DNA of 64,000 bases from Sarcophilus harrisii (Eukaryota > Chordata > Mammalia > Dasyuromorphia > Dasyuridae). The stretch covers positions 212,504,922-212,568,921 of the forward strand of contig NC_045427.1 of NCBI RefSeq assembly GCF_902635505.1, given 5' to 3'. The translations under genes and the position numbers were made by a program. Under the pieces are notes generated by a model. It saw nothing but the letters and a program-made list of their open reading frames with translations. It ran no database searches and had not been told where the DNA came from. This document shows, piece by piece, positions 33,480 through 44,869 of this stretch. Numbering within the stretch: the first letter of the stretch is position 1; the number at the start of each line of letters is the position of its first letter.

Positions 33480-34165
33480 TGATTAGCACCCCAGGTCTAT
33501 TTAACAATCTAACATTTATTAGCTGTTAAAAAGGAATACTTTAAAGATATTTAAAGAATATACAAAAAATTACTTCCATACCTGAAGGGTAGAATTACCC
33601 CCTTAAATGGTATTGTATGTGTGTGTGAGAGAAATGAAAATTAGACTCATAGTTTACCTTATTTCCTACAATGTATTACTCCCATCAAGTTCAAATTCAA
33701 GGACTTATGGGCAATTTCTCCATATCCCTGTTTCCCATGGTTTTGTTGTTGGGCTGATTGGTCACAAAACCTGACCTGGATTCCTAGTCTCACTGATCTT
33801 CATGGCTAGCTAGAGCTCTGGGGTTAGAAACTCCACTCGTTGTTTGTACTTAGATAAGAAAATGTTATAGGAAAAGGCCAAAATCCCAGCCCATTCTCCA
33901 GATCACATGGCTTATAATTGGGAAAGATGAAGAAGTTCATGCTCAAGCCATCCCTGATTGCTAAATGGTGTGAGAAAGCAATATTTCGCCCTTGGATGCA
34001 AATATAGGAAAAAGTCACTTGGATTGCTAATAATTTTAATTGACATTTTTTGACTGCACAGTTCATGGAAAGACTGCTCCCAATCACAAGGTAGGTCAAC
34101 ACCCATGTTTGGCTTTATTCTTTCAGTCTTCCAGAAGAAGACTGGAAGACAGCCATTGCATCCCT
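33480..34165. other. Unclassified 0.7-kb insertion in L3
   Basis: L3 is collinear to about 33,475 and again from 34,166, but the DNA between belongs to no family I recognise. It contains the parent of the 120-bp inverted duplicate. CTTCCAG/CTGGAAG at about 34,130-34,150 can form a 7-bp hairpin. No convincing open frame. Confidence 0.45.
33636..33755 (+). repeat. 120-bp inverted duplicate, probable source copy
   Basis: Reverse-complement partner of 30,646-30,765. It is called the source because it lies in unclassified DNA with no sign of being inserted there, whereas the partner breaks an L1. Confidence 0.85.
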
Positions 34166-34321
34166 ATTATATTTTGTCTAATTAGATTCAACTCAGGGTT
34201 CTAGCCTATCAAAATCATTTAGGATCATGATTTTGTTATAGTTCAGTTACTATACCTCCTAGAACTATGCTATCTCCAAATTTGATAAGCATGCTCACTA
34301 TTCCTTTAAAGACACAATCAA

Positions 34322-34548
34322 TGCAGTGTTGGAACTGGAGTCAGAAATACCTGAGTTCAAATCTCATCTTGTACACTTACTAACTATGTGACACTGGACA
34401 AGTCTGTCTGCCTCAGTTTCCTCATCTATAAAATAAGGATAATAATGGAACATACCTCTTAGCATTGTTGTAAAGATAAAATGAAATATTTGTAAAGTGT
34501 TTTGTAAACCTTAAGGTGCTATATAAATTCTAGTTGTTGTTATTATTA
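34322..34548 (+). mobile_element. CORE SINE inserted in L3
   Basis: Sense copy: AACTGGAGTCAGAAATACCTGAGTTCAAATC, ACTTACTAACTATGTGACACTGG, CTCAGTTTCCTCATCTATAAAAT, then GTAAAGTGTTTTGTAAACC and a TTGTTATTATT tail. Confidence 0.8.
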
Positions 34549-34800
34549 ACTCATTGATAAAAATGTTAAATAGTATACAGCCAGACAAAGATCCCTGGGA
34601 CATTCTGTGGTAGAACTCTTTCCAAAATTATACTATACCATTAACAATTATCCTTTAAGTCCAGCATTTCAACCAATTCCACATTCATATCATTATATCC
34701 ATATATTTTATGGATATATCCATATCATTTAATCTTAGACATGAGAATAGCTGAGAGACTTTGGTCAAATGCTTTTATAGCAAAAGGGTTCAGAAAATTC

Positions 34801-35464
34801 TCACCAGAATGATACAAGGTGCCCAAAGTGGTAACTGGAGATTCAGAAGGGAAAGACTATTAACAAGGAAACTCTGACCTCTGTGGTCTATAAAAGAAGC
34901 TCTATAATATTAAAAACAAATTTGGGGAAATGTTATATGGCTAAGGAGAATACATATCCAAATCATCTGTCAGATCTTGCCTTTTTATCTTCAAAATATT
35001 TTTTCAATGTGATCTCTTCTCACCATTAACACATCTTCCACAGCCTTTATCTCCTCTAGACTAGATCATTAGCATCAGCATGCATTTTACCTTTCTCTGT
35101 GGCTCTAAGAACAGAACAAAATTCTTCTGAGCAAGGCAGAATATAATTGAGCTAGATAACATCATCAAGGCTAAGTTGGGAGAGGCTAATTGGCATAAGA
35201 GGAAAACAGGTATTCTGTGAGGTACCATGGAAAAAGGCGGTGAATTTGGAGATAGGAAGTATGATTAAGGGGACCGGGAGAGGACACTCTGGGGAGCACA
35301 AGGAGAGAAGGAAAAAGAACATAAACAAAGGCTTCAAAGCTTAAATTAGCATAACATATGCCAGAAATAGTGAGGAGAGTAATCTATAGTGGGCAGAGAG
35401 TTTGGATTTGGTATTAGTAGAAAACAAGGTCAAACATGTAAGTTGAGGCAGGGTAGTAATAAGT
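34801..35464. other. Unclassified DNA
   Basis: No gene recognised. The right part (35,350-35,460) may be antisense L2 but is too decayed to be sure. Confidence 0.35.
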
Positions 35465-35695
35465 AACCAAAACTTAGATTTATATATAGTCCTTGGAAGT
35501 TTAAAAATATTTTTATTATAACAGTCCTATTTAGTAGATAATATGAGTGACATTTGCCCACTTTTACAAATGAGGAGACGGAGACATAAAAAAGTTACAT
35601 GAATTGCCAAGTGTGTATTTATCTTATAAGTAGCAGAGTCCAGATTCAAATTTGTCTTTGGATGTCTGCTCTGTGCTTTTTCTAGAACCCTAAGT
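35465..35695 (-). mobile_element. MIR SINE
   Basis: Antisense MIR: TTATATATAGTCCTTGGAAGTT, ACTTTTACAAATGAGGAGACGGAG, GAATTGCCAAGTGTG, then AGCAGAGTCCAGATTCAAATTTG. Confidence 0.6.
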
Positions 35696-35699
35696 TCTA

Positions 35700-35990
35700 G
35701 ACTAATAGGTTTAGATTTTACTCTTTAGCACTGAGGACTTATTGAAAATTCATGAGCAGGGTAATGACCTGAAAAAATACTTTAGGGACAAGATGTCAAT
35801 CTGGTAGAAATGTGTCATTTCTTATTCCATCTACTCTAAATTCATAGCATTATACCAAAAGTGCACAGGGTTAATTGAGAAGCAGTATATTAAGCCCTTA
35901 CCAGGTATCAAGCTCTATGCTAAAAAAAAAATGAGAAATCTACGGTAAAAACAGTTTTCCCTACTTTCAAAGAGCTCACATCCTAATACA
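35700..35990 (-). mobile_element. L2 LINE fragments
   Basis: ATTGAAAATTCATGAGCAGGGTAATGACC (35,743-35,771) is antisense L2 ORF. AAGCCCTTACCAGGTATCAAGCTCTATGC and TTCAAAGAGCTCACATCCTAAT (35,893-35,987) are antisense L2 3' end. Confidence 0.6.
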
Positions 35991-36214
35991 ATCAGGCATA
36001 AAGCATCCTTATGGACTTAGCCTTTTCCATGAAGAATGAGGAAGGCAGGAAGAGTAGAAACTCTTCATTTCCAATTAAAGAAACTCCAAAAACAAAAAAC
36101 CTAAAACTAAAGAATTGATCCCCAAAACATAAATAGTCATAAAAGACAATCAAAGGTGGTAAATTGGGATAATTCTCTGTGTAATTCAACCACCAGTTAA
36201 TCACCTGGTGCCAG

Positions 36215-36405
36215 TTTGCTAGTACTTCATTTTTGAAAAGGACCAGTGACATCATAAGGTGATATTTTGACTCCCTTGTGAGTTGGATTTAAATGAGGCA
36301 GAATTGCAAAATCATCAGACTCATTCTCCCTTCCAGAGTACTTGACGTCTAATGGCAGGACAAAAATCAGAACAACTGGTGATAGAAAAATGACATGCCC
36401 ACATC
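36215..36405 (+). mobile_element. RTE-derived SINE (WALLSI/RTESINE type)
   Basis: ACTTCATTTTTGAAAAGGACCAGTGACATC, then GTGAGTTGGATTTAAATGAGGCAGAATTGC and CAGACTCATTCTCCCTTCCAGAG are diagnostic. Its outer end shares the GAAAATGAAGGACAA-type sequence with the RTE LINE at 27.9 kb. Confidence 0.8.
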
Positions 36406-36530
36406 ACAATGTCACTCCACCAAAACACATCAACATACCAATAACATATCAACACTATAGTATCACCCCAATCACATGCCAATAACATGTCAACATCACA
36501 ATGTTGTTGTTGTTGATGTTGTAGCTTAGA
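36406..36530. repeat. Degenerate CAACATNAC-type short tandem repeat with hairpin
   Basis: Irregular repeats of CACATCAA/CAATAACATGTCAACA, ending in CAACATCACAA paired with TTGTTGATGTTG at about 36,490-36,522. Confidence 0.6.
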
Positions 36531-36934
36531 ACCTGAAACTTAGGGGCTAGAGTGGGAAGGATATTACATTCAGAATTCTATGGGGATTCAACTCATTTAC
36601 ACCAGGTATGTGGAAAACAGATGAACATAATTCGGGGTATATTAAGAGATACAGCAATCTCAAGACTTGCTAAAAGTCCAAAGGAAGCACTATGAAGAAG
36701 AATTTGATAGGTAGAAAAACTTTACATAGCAGCTCACAGGAGAAAATTGAAGATACCATACCAAGACTTCATAGTTGCTAGGATTCTAACACTTAGAAGT
36801 AGTCAATTAACAGTATGCTTCAGCTTGATTTCTGAGAGACAGAATTGATTTCTCTGGCCAAGACTTCAGTGACAACTATTACCTTTTGATTCTACTTCCT
36901 CTCTTCCTATTCTAAAGATGAAGAAATTTATTTC

Positions 36935-37115
36935 CACAAAGGTTAGATCATTCACTCGAGGGTACACAGAGAACTGATGGTCAGTCTGGAAAAATCTTTC
37001 TAACAATTAGAGATATGCTAAAGTGAAACCTGGGAAAGTAATAGATTCCTCCTTCCTAGAGATTTTTTAAGCAGAGCATGGAAAAGCATTTCTTAAGTAT
37101 ATGATGTTGTTAGAA
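36935..37115 (+). mobile_element. L3/CR1 LINE 3' end
   Basis: AATCTTTCTAACAATTAGAGATATGC, then TGGGAAAGTAATAGATTCC and AAGCAGAGCATGGAAAAGCAT match the last part of L3 in order. Confidence 0.7.
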
Positions 37116-37964
37116 TTATAAATACGAACAAAACCTTTTAAAAATAAATCTCTCTGGCAAAAATATTTAAATGACTAAAGGATAATGACTATCATGCTTC
37201 TGCAGAATTATGTCTTGATGCAGATGCTGCATCTGCATAGGATGTTAAAGTTTGGTTTTGGAGACAATGCAATGAATTGATTACTTCTATCAAAAAAACT
37301 TTAAGAAAAGAAAATTAGAAGTAAATATAAAGATATAAAAGATGATAAAAGGGAAAAAATCATCTAGTCCAATTCCTTCATAAGGAAACTGAGGCCCAGG
37401 AATGTAAAGTAATGATATCTAATGAATTATTGTTGCCATAGGGAGCAAGCCAGGTATTTTTGAATCCAAAATCTAACACTTTTCCACCAACCTTTATCAC
37501 TTCTATAATTCACACTATGTAAAACAAAGGAATATAGGAAGAAGTGAACTGAACCATGTTTTAAAGTATCAACATTTCTACCAACTAAATGAATTCATCA
37601 AGATTTTTTTTTGACCAAAGTAAATCTGGATAAACATTCCAGGGAGACTTTAGTTTGAAAGCACCTAAAGGGAATGATCTAAACACATTCTTGTGCCACT
37701 TTCTTATGTGGCATTTCAAATACCATTATGCGTAGCAAATGTGAAACAGGTACTGAAAAAGGAAGGGGAATCACTGTGGCAGAACTCAAGTAACTATAGA
37801 AAGTACAGCATTTACTCAGCACTTCTACCCTAGTGGGCACAGCTCTTCCCAACAGGGAGAGCATGGTACTCTACCAGATAGTAAAATGTTGGAGTTCGGA
37901 GACTAAATTTTTTCTTGCATGGATATATAAAGTATAAATATATATTCACATAAATACATATATG
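37116..37964. other. Mostly unclassified DNA
   Basis: Contains an old antisense MIR-like scrap at about 37,355-37,505 (AATCATCTAGTCCAATTCCTTC, GAAACTGAGGCCCAGGAATG). Otherwise nothing recognised. Confidence 0.45.
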
Positions 37965-38211
37965 TTACTGTTAAATTGTTTTCAGTTGTGTCCAAGTTTT
38001 TGTGATCCCTTTGGGGATTTTCCTGGTAAAAATTCTGGAGTGGTTTGCCATTTCCTTCTCCAGTTCATTTTACAGATAAGGAAATTAAGGCAAATGGGTT
38101 AAGTGACTTGGCCAGGATCACAGAGTCAGTAAATGTTTGAAGTCACATTTGAACTCAGGTCCTTCTAATTCCAGGGCTCTCACTCTACTCACTACGTCAC
38201 CTAGCAGTCAT
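37965..38211 (-). mobile_element. Marsupial CORE SINE (MAR1-like), full length
   Basis: Antisense copy with every box: TTGTGTCCAAGTTTTTGTGATCCC, GGAGTGGTTTGCCATTTCCTTC, GATAAGGAAATTAAGGCAAA, GGATCACAGAGTCAGTAAATG, CATTTGAACTCAGGTCC, and CTACGTCACCTAGCAGTC for the tRNA-like head. Confidence 0.85.
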
Positions 38212-38274
38212 ATATATCATCTATGCATGTATACCTGCACATATACATTTATATAGTATAAGCATATATATAGA

Positions 38275-38311
38275 AAGAAACAGAGACAGAGAGAAAGAAA
38301 CAGAGGGGAGA

Positions 38312-38351
<40 letters not shown>

Positions 38352-38415
38352 CACACACACACACACACCACAGACACACACAGAGAAGCAGAGAAAGAGA
38401 GAGAAAGAGAGAGAG
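38275..38415 (+). repeat. Compound microsatellite (GA)n(AC)n(GA)n
   Basis: AGAGAAAGAAACAGAG units, then about 70 bp of (AC)n, then GAGAAAGAGAGAG. The cysteine/valine-rich reverse frames are artefacts. Confidence 0.95.
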
Positions 38416-38419
38416 ATTC

Positions 38420-40020
38420 TCAAACAATTCTAAGAGAAATTAGTATTATAAATCTTGGAATTCTATAACTTTCCCTAGAATTGTATTTTGAAGAAAATTT
38501 TGTGACTTGAGATGAAGTTTTTACCCCACTCTGTTTTTTTTTTTCTTTCTGTCGAGAAAACTTGTAAACTAAATTTCTAATAGTTCAATGTGGTTGAATT
38601 TATATAGATTTCCTTATCTCATTCTATAGTTATGGCAGGGCAGCTAAATGGCACAATGGATAGCTCTTATTATCATTATTACTGACATAATAATTATTAT
38701 GTTATTTTATTATGCATTGTTTTTATTGCTCTTTGAATATGTATTAAGAAAATCTAGTCCTTCCAAGCTCCAACTACAAAATTCTATTATTGCATGATTA
38801 AATTTTATTTGTTGCATTGCTAATTTAAGCTAAAATGTGAAGTGTATGTATTAAAAAATTTAGTATTGCTATGAGGCTTTTGAGTTAAAGTCCTACTAGA
38901 TAATTCTGAGGTCAGGAGGCCCTGAAGACATTACCATCAAAATTATAAAGGAAATACTGAATGGGACAGTGATTGTGCAGAACAGTGAAAATTTAATAAA
39001 TATTATGAGGAGGCAGATAGAGCCCTGTTTGTAATTTACTGCAAATAACTTGCATCAAATGCACATTCTGACATCTCTAAAGAAATGCAGGCAGTAATAA
39101 CATCTAGTAACTAGTTATACAAAACCCCAACTGAAGAAGAGGTGATAGAAATAAAACTCAAGATGACACTGTAAAGGGGAAAGCTGTCTGAAGATGCTGT
39201 CTAATGCATTTATGAAGGGGGAAAAGTTGACATCTAACAGTGCAGGGTAATCTGTATACAAGCCAGAACAAGGCTTTTATCATGCCAAATTACATTCCTT
39301 TCCAGGAGAGTCACCACATTTAGCCTTCAAGGAACCAACTGGGATCCTGGATAAGATATAACACAGATGTATTGAAGAAGTAGCAGATGCCTAAAATGAT
39401 GAAAAGGAGACTACATAAAAATCTAAGGGGACCAACTTTGGATCTGTGTGGTCTGATATTGGAAAACCTTAAAAATCACAGTATTTGAAAAGACTACAGA
39501 AGCAGTTTGGCACTGCAGAGAACCTAAAGTAAGCTTGTACTAAATATGTCAACATTTGACATCCCTAAATTTTCATGCTGTGAAATTGAGAGGTTGCTTT
39601 AAAGGTTAGTAGTCAAGGGAGTTTGACAAATGGATGAGGTTGCTACAAGTAAGGACTGACATGTAGCAAGCAGATGCTGCTCTGAGATATATGACACGGA
39701 CTCAATTTTTTTTTTTTCCTGGAAGATATGAGATGAAGTTCTCAGCTGGGAGAAAGGGTGGGGAAAGGAGGAGCAATAAGAGGTTTGAATAGGAATAAAA
39801 AGATTCAGAAGAGCCTCTGTAGAGAATGAATGGGAGAGTGAATGATAAGGGGTTTTTTAATAAGGATTTTTTAGCATCAGTGAGGGCCTAGTTAAAGTTA
39901 TGTAATCAATTTGTGGTGAACCCAGTCAGAACAGTTGTGCGATTTTTCTCTGCCTCCCTCAACAATCCTTTCCTTCAAAGGAGTTTATGTTTTTATAAGA
40001 ACTACTTACACCAAGGCCTC
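38420..40020. other. Unclassified DNA, possibly an old LINE
   Basis: No gene, RNA or repeat that I can name with confidence. 38,940-39,860 has the look of a decayed plus-strand LINE (many short in-phase scraps) but no diagnostic motif. Confidence 0.35.
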
Positions 40021-40024
40021 AAAA

Positions 40025-40145
40025 AGAAGAAGTAGGAACAGTGGGTGGAAGCTGACAAAAAGCAGATTTCAGCTCCATATAATAAAAAAACCTTCCTAAC
40101 AGAGTCATCCAAAAGTGGAATCAATTGCTTGACGCAGGTTATAGG
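40025..40145 (+). mobile_element. L3/CR1 LINE fragment
   Basis: GTAGGAACAGTGGGTGGAAGCTGAC, then CTTCCTAACAGAGTCATCCAAAAGTGGAATCAATTGC matches L3 shortly before its 3' end. Confidence 0.75.
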
Positions 40146-40157
40146 ATCATAGATTTA

Positions 40158-40345
40158 AAGCTCCTTAAACTGTAGGTCACAACCCCACATGGGGTCTTGT
40201 GACTGAATGTAGGGATCATGAAATTATGATTTATTATCAAACAAATGTTTAATTTGTTTATTTATCTTACATACCTATATACTTGGATCATGTAAAAATT
40301 TCTCAGGAAAAAAGTGGTGGAAAAAATTTAGGAAACCCTGATCTA
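40158..40345. mobile_element. Candidate non-autonomous DNA transposon (hAT-like)
   Basis: Starts CCTTAAACTGTAGGTCACAACCCC and ends TTTAGGAAACCCTG. The ends are roughly inverted, as in short hAT elements that carry a TGGGTCGCGACCCC core. It interrupts a MIR-like repeat (GATCATAGATTTAAAGCT before, CTAGTTCAGTCCCCTCATTTT after). The target duplication is unclear. Confidence 0.4.
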
Positions 40346-40984
40346 GTTCAGTCCCCTCATTTTATAGATGAAGAAATCGAAACCAAGATAGATTTAAGTG
40401 TTTTGCCCAAAGTGAGAAAGGTTATAATCATCAAACAATCCCTCACATATTAATTATCCCTTTGGTACTACTGCCTTCCCATTTTGATTTGGCAACAGAG
40501 GTTTGATAGTAGATTGAATAAGACACAGAGCTTTCCCATAATATAGAGAATCCACAGACAGTCCTAGAGGTCTATAGTGGTTAAATACAGCCATATCAGA
40601 AGTATGGATAGGAAGACTTCCAAAGATGTCATATACCTCTAGGCATCTATATCTAAAGATATGCTTTAAAGACCTTGCAGATTTTGTCTAGTGCATCTGT
40701 ATATGAAAAGGGTCAGAAATGTGGCTGAACAGGTGGTGTTGAATTCCGGGCTTAGTTTTATTTCAGTGTTTTTTTTTTCCTGCCCACTGATTTACATGGG
40801 AAAATGGGAAAGATTTATGTCTTAAGAACTAGACAATTACAGATCTCAAAGCCATTTGGCAGTTACTTATTGGACACATTTCCATTTTCTAGTTTATAGT
40901 CCAGCCTCCAGAGTTTAAAATTAAAAAATATATGGAATGGGTCACTGCCCCCTCCCAAGCTTGAATAAATTTGCTGACAAAAAC

Positions 40985-41070
40985 ACCCAATCAATCAAAA
41001 AACATTTACTAAGCACTTACCATATTCCAGGTACCATATAGGGACTGGGGATACTACACCAAAAAAGTTC
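40985..41070 (-). mobile_element. L2 LINE 3' end
   Basis: AACATTTACTAAGCACTTACCATATTCCAGG, then GGGACTGGGGATAC is antisense L2 tail. Confidence 0.7.
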
Positions 41071-41589
41071 CTGCAGAAAAGGAAAGAATAGACCAATCCT
41101 GAAGACATTATTTGTTGGAGTCCCCTGCTCTTTATTCTAAAGAACTTGGTGTCTGAAGTTAAGAATCCCCTCATTTGGGAGATAAGAGGCTTTTTGAGGA
41201 AATAATACAAGAAAGAGAGGGGAGGATTTCTTAAGGTTGTAGGCAACACATGAACAATATATAATGTGTAACACATGAGTGATAGACATAAGCAATATAT
41301 ATGAACAGATGGCTGACCTGGGAGTCCTCTTAAAATGTCTGGTTTGAAAAGAGTTCTTTCCGCTACACACAAGCATTTTAATCAGAGAAAAAGCATGTTC
41401 TAAGATTACTGATGAAATGTGAGTTCCGAAGTAATATGAAAGGATAATGAGTTTCTTGGGGACATGATGGAGTCAAGTAGAAGGAATGGATCTAGCAAAA
41501 AAAACCAAAAATGAAGCAATGGCCATCTATGAACGGAGCCTTTGGAAGGATAGCCCTTCCAGCTCTGTAATCAGAGGGTCAGAATATAT

Positions 41590-41681
41590 TGTATGTCTTT
41601 CTTTGTATTCCCAAGACTTATCACAGTGCCTGGCACATAATAATACTCAATAGACTTATTATTATTATTATTATTATTATA
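41590..41681 (+). mobile_element. L2/MIR 3' end with (TTA)n
   Basis: TCTTTGTATTCCCAAGAC, then CACAGTGCCTGGCACATAATAATACTCAATAG, followed by (TTA)n to 41,681. Confidence 0.6.
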
Positions 41682-42239
41682 GACTATAATAGCTTATAGA
41701 CTGGCTGAGTGATTAACTGACCTCAAGTCCCCAACTACCTCTTCTATTCATTACTTCATTCTCTCAATACAAATGACCAAGTAACAATCCTTAGAGATGG
41801 ATAGTTCCAGCCTTAGTAGCAACTTCATGAGTTTAAGATCAAGTCGTTGAATTAGATACCGACTTCTACTGTTTACTATAACTAAACCTTACTCAGAGGG
41901 GGAAATGAACACTCTCAGGTGAATGAGCTATGCAGTCCTGGCTAGCCAAAAGTTACAGTCACTGATCAGACAGTACAGATCTGAAGTAAATATTTGTTCA
42001 ACAATCCCACAAGTCTTCTTGGATTCTTTCCTAGCTCTCAGTGGTGATACAATAGAAGTGAGGGTTTATTATTTCATCTTTTAAGTGTTTGTAGATGTGT
42101 GCTTATGAGTATTTTGTGTTTCAAATGTAGCAAATGCTTTGCCATTATTGTTACAGATTAAGACTAGACACATCTCCCTTTCAGAACTGTAGAGGTACAT
42201 CTGAGAAGTTGTGTATTTCCTATTGCTTTGGCTCAAACT

Positions 42240-42785
42240 ACAGCTACATGACTCAGTACATAGAGCTCTATGCCTAAGGTTGGGAAGATCTGACTTCAAG
42301 TCCATCCTCAGACACTTATTAGCTATGTGACCCTGGCTAAGTCAGCATTAGGATATATTTACAGATGGGTAACTTTACAGCATTGACAATTGCCAAACCT
42401 CTTGTTCCAATTTTTCACCTCTTACCCCTCACCCACTCCCCCAGATGGCAGGATGACCAGTAGATGTTAAATACATTAAAATATAAATTAGATACACAAT
42501 AAGTATACATGACCAAAACGTTATTTTGCTGTACAAAAAGAATCAGACTCTGAAATATTGTACAATTAGCTTGTGAAGGAAATCAAAAATGCAGGTGGGC
42601 ATAAATATAGGGATTGGGAATTCAATGTAATGGTGGCTAAGTCAGTTTAAACCTGTTTGCCTCAGGTTCCTCATCTGTAAAATGAACTGGAAAAGAAAAT
42701 GGCAAACCCACTCCAGTATTTTTGTTCAAAAATACCCACATGGGGTCATGAAGACTTGGACATGACGGAAATGACTGAACAACAA
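42240..42785 (+). mobile_element. Marsupial CORE SINE split by an L1 insertion
   Basis: Left part 42,240-42,345 is the tRNA-like head (TACATAGAGCTCTATGCC, GACTTCAAGTCCATCC, AGCTATGTGACCCTGG). Right part 42,634-42,785 is the rest (CTCAGGTTCCTCATCTGTAAAATG, GGCAAACCCACTCCAGTATTTTTG, ATGGGGTCATGAAGACTTGGACATGAC). Read together they are one MAR1-like SINE. Confidence 0.88.
42346..42633 (-). mobile_element. Tail-less L1 3'-UTR insertion with 12-bp TSD
   Basis: 288 bp of minus-strand L1 3' UTR, nearly identical to part of the copy at 8.93-9.2 kb. The flanks TGGCTAAGTCAG (42,334-42,345; 42,634-42,645) are a perfect duplication. The 3' end lacks both poly(A) and roughly the last 20-30 bp of the UTR found in the 8.9-kb copy. 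Confidence 0.92.
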
Positions 42786-44865
42786 TCCCATTACAATGTA
42801 TTCTGCTTATTGTTAGCAGCCAGTGATTAACTCTTAACTTTTACAAAGGGATATTTATTTCATAGTTATAGCAAGAAGTATGAGCATTTTCACCTAAAAC
42901 TTTGGAAATATCCTCTCCCCTGAACCACCTTCTGTGACAAGAAAATTTCTAGTTCAGGCTTCTTGCTGCCTCTGTGATAAGAGAAGGACTGTGATAAGAA
43001 TGAAATTCTGGCTCAGACTTCTATCCCATAAGAATAGGAGGCTATCTCAGTCATACCAACTGCATAATCAAGGTTGAGAAATAAACCATGGCTCCATTTG
43101 TAACCATTTGGCAAGGGTCTTTATTAGAAAACAGATAGGCCCTTCTCACATATATACTTTTATCTTTCTTTTCTGTAAAATTCCATTTTTTCCTATGTTG
43201 CTTATATATTTTCTTTCTACATACAGTCTCTGACGATGATGCTCTGGGCTCTCTGGACTTTTCACACAAATGAGCCTATAGTCTGAGTGTAAATAAATAG
43301 TGCAGATTATTACTTTTACATAGCTGATTCAGTGGTAGATAGCAGTATTTAATCAATGGACCACTTGTATAATTTTTTAATCTTACTTCCCCATGCAGAA
43401 TGGCTGTTGTAAGTCTCTATGTCAGCTACAACCAGGCTGGGTCCTAAAGATTGTCCAGGCTTCAGTAATAACTGACTACCCAGAAAATCCATCATGGACT
43501 CCATGCTTGTACCATAGGTGGCTTCTTCTCCTGACCTTTCAAAGTTTACAAGATCATATCTAATTTCCTTTATCTAGAAGCAAGGAAGAATAAGCACAAT
43601 AAAAAAAGAATGGTGCACACTTGGTTTCATGCCAGATAGAAGGAAAAGGGGCCCAAGGCCCTTCCTCCACCCAAAGGCCCTCAGCAGCCCTTTCCCCTTC
43701 TCCAATGCCAGCTAGGCTGGAAAGTACCAGTTCTGAGACTGGCTCTGAATGACTAATGCCTTGTTGAATGCACTCTATTTTTGACTCCAAAGTCAATCAA
43801 ATAATTAGCAGACCAGAAGCAGTTACAAAATATCTGAGCTTACTCCAGATTCCATGTGGGAATAGTATCAATTGAACACTCTGTGCATGTTCATAAGGAC
43901 TGGCCTCACTGAACTGCCTTCCATTATATAAGCATTTATTTTATGGTAGAAGAAATTATATTTGTAGATTAAAAACAAATTTTCTATGAGGGATCCTATT
44001 TTATCCCTTTTAGGGAGACTTGAAGCAGAAGGAGATATGAACCACACTTAAGTTTTGTTCAAGAGATTTTCCCTAGAATTCTATTCTGGGGTGGAAACAT
44101 ACTAATCCAGATAGCTTCAGAAAAGCCAGATCTTGGATATTTGGGTTTAGTCTGCCCCAGGACTTAACCTGATCTTTATGAATCCTGATAGGTTCCCTTT
44201 TCTGGAAATGGATTGCCTTGGACTGTGGGTTACATCTGTATAATAAAATCTTTGTGTCATTGGTTGTTAAATTAATAACATATATGCATATATATGTATA
44301 ATTTTTAAAATTATCACAAAGAACTCTTTTTCTCACCTCCCAATAAGAAGGGGGAAAAACTATTTGGAGCCATTTAATCATCCCCAATTCAAACCCAACC
44401 TCTATATCAAAAGAAAACAAGAGGAAAACACCCAAAATATCTTTACAGGGGATTAACAGATGCTATTCTCTTACCCTAAAAAAAAAATCCAGATTATCAC
44501 CACTTCTCCCAGATTCTACTGCTAGCTTTCAGACTCTACTTCTTGGAACTCATTATCAGTAATCTGTCCTCCAGACAACTTCTGCATAAACATCTTAGGC
44601 AGAAGATTAACATGGCATTTGGAAAATGGGGCAGAACAATATCAAAAGTGTCTGGTGCAAAAAGAGAACTACTATTTTACAGAAGTAGAGCTGGGAGGTC
44701 TAGGCATTTGGGGCACAAGCTGGAATCAATTTTCCAGATATCTGTCAAGTATTTAGATCCCATGATCTACCTACCAAGTAAACTTAGTGAAATGGTTCCA
44801 AATGGCATTATACAAATGGAAAGCACATAGCTTTTAGATCTGAGCTCCATCCTTTTGCTTGTATT
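42786..44865. other. Unclassified DNA
   Basis: No gene or repeat identified. Open frames (72-120 codons) resemble no protein I know and have no supporting signals. Confidence 0.4.
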
Positions 44866-44869
44866 TTCA

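Larger units (their letters stand above)
32775..34800 (-). mobile_element. L3/CR1 LINE, interrupted
   Basis: The plus strand is antisense to L3 ORF2: CTCTTTGTAGTTTTCAC, CCACATGACACCCCTTCATATATTTG, CTCTCCTTTGGAAACTTTCCAGCTTATC, CTGACCAGAGCAGAGG, TTGACTCATATTGGGTTTG. It resumes after 34,166 with CAAATTTGATAAGCATGCTCAC, the RT segment SMLIKF, where the usual ADD is decayed. 33,480-34,165 does not match L3 and is probably a separate insertion. A SINE sits at 34,322-34,548. Confidence 0.8.

Noticed and set aside
43051-44435. Open frames of 72-120 codons on the minus strand
   Set aside because: No recognisable domain, no splice or promoter context, and lengths expected by chance in a 64-kb window.
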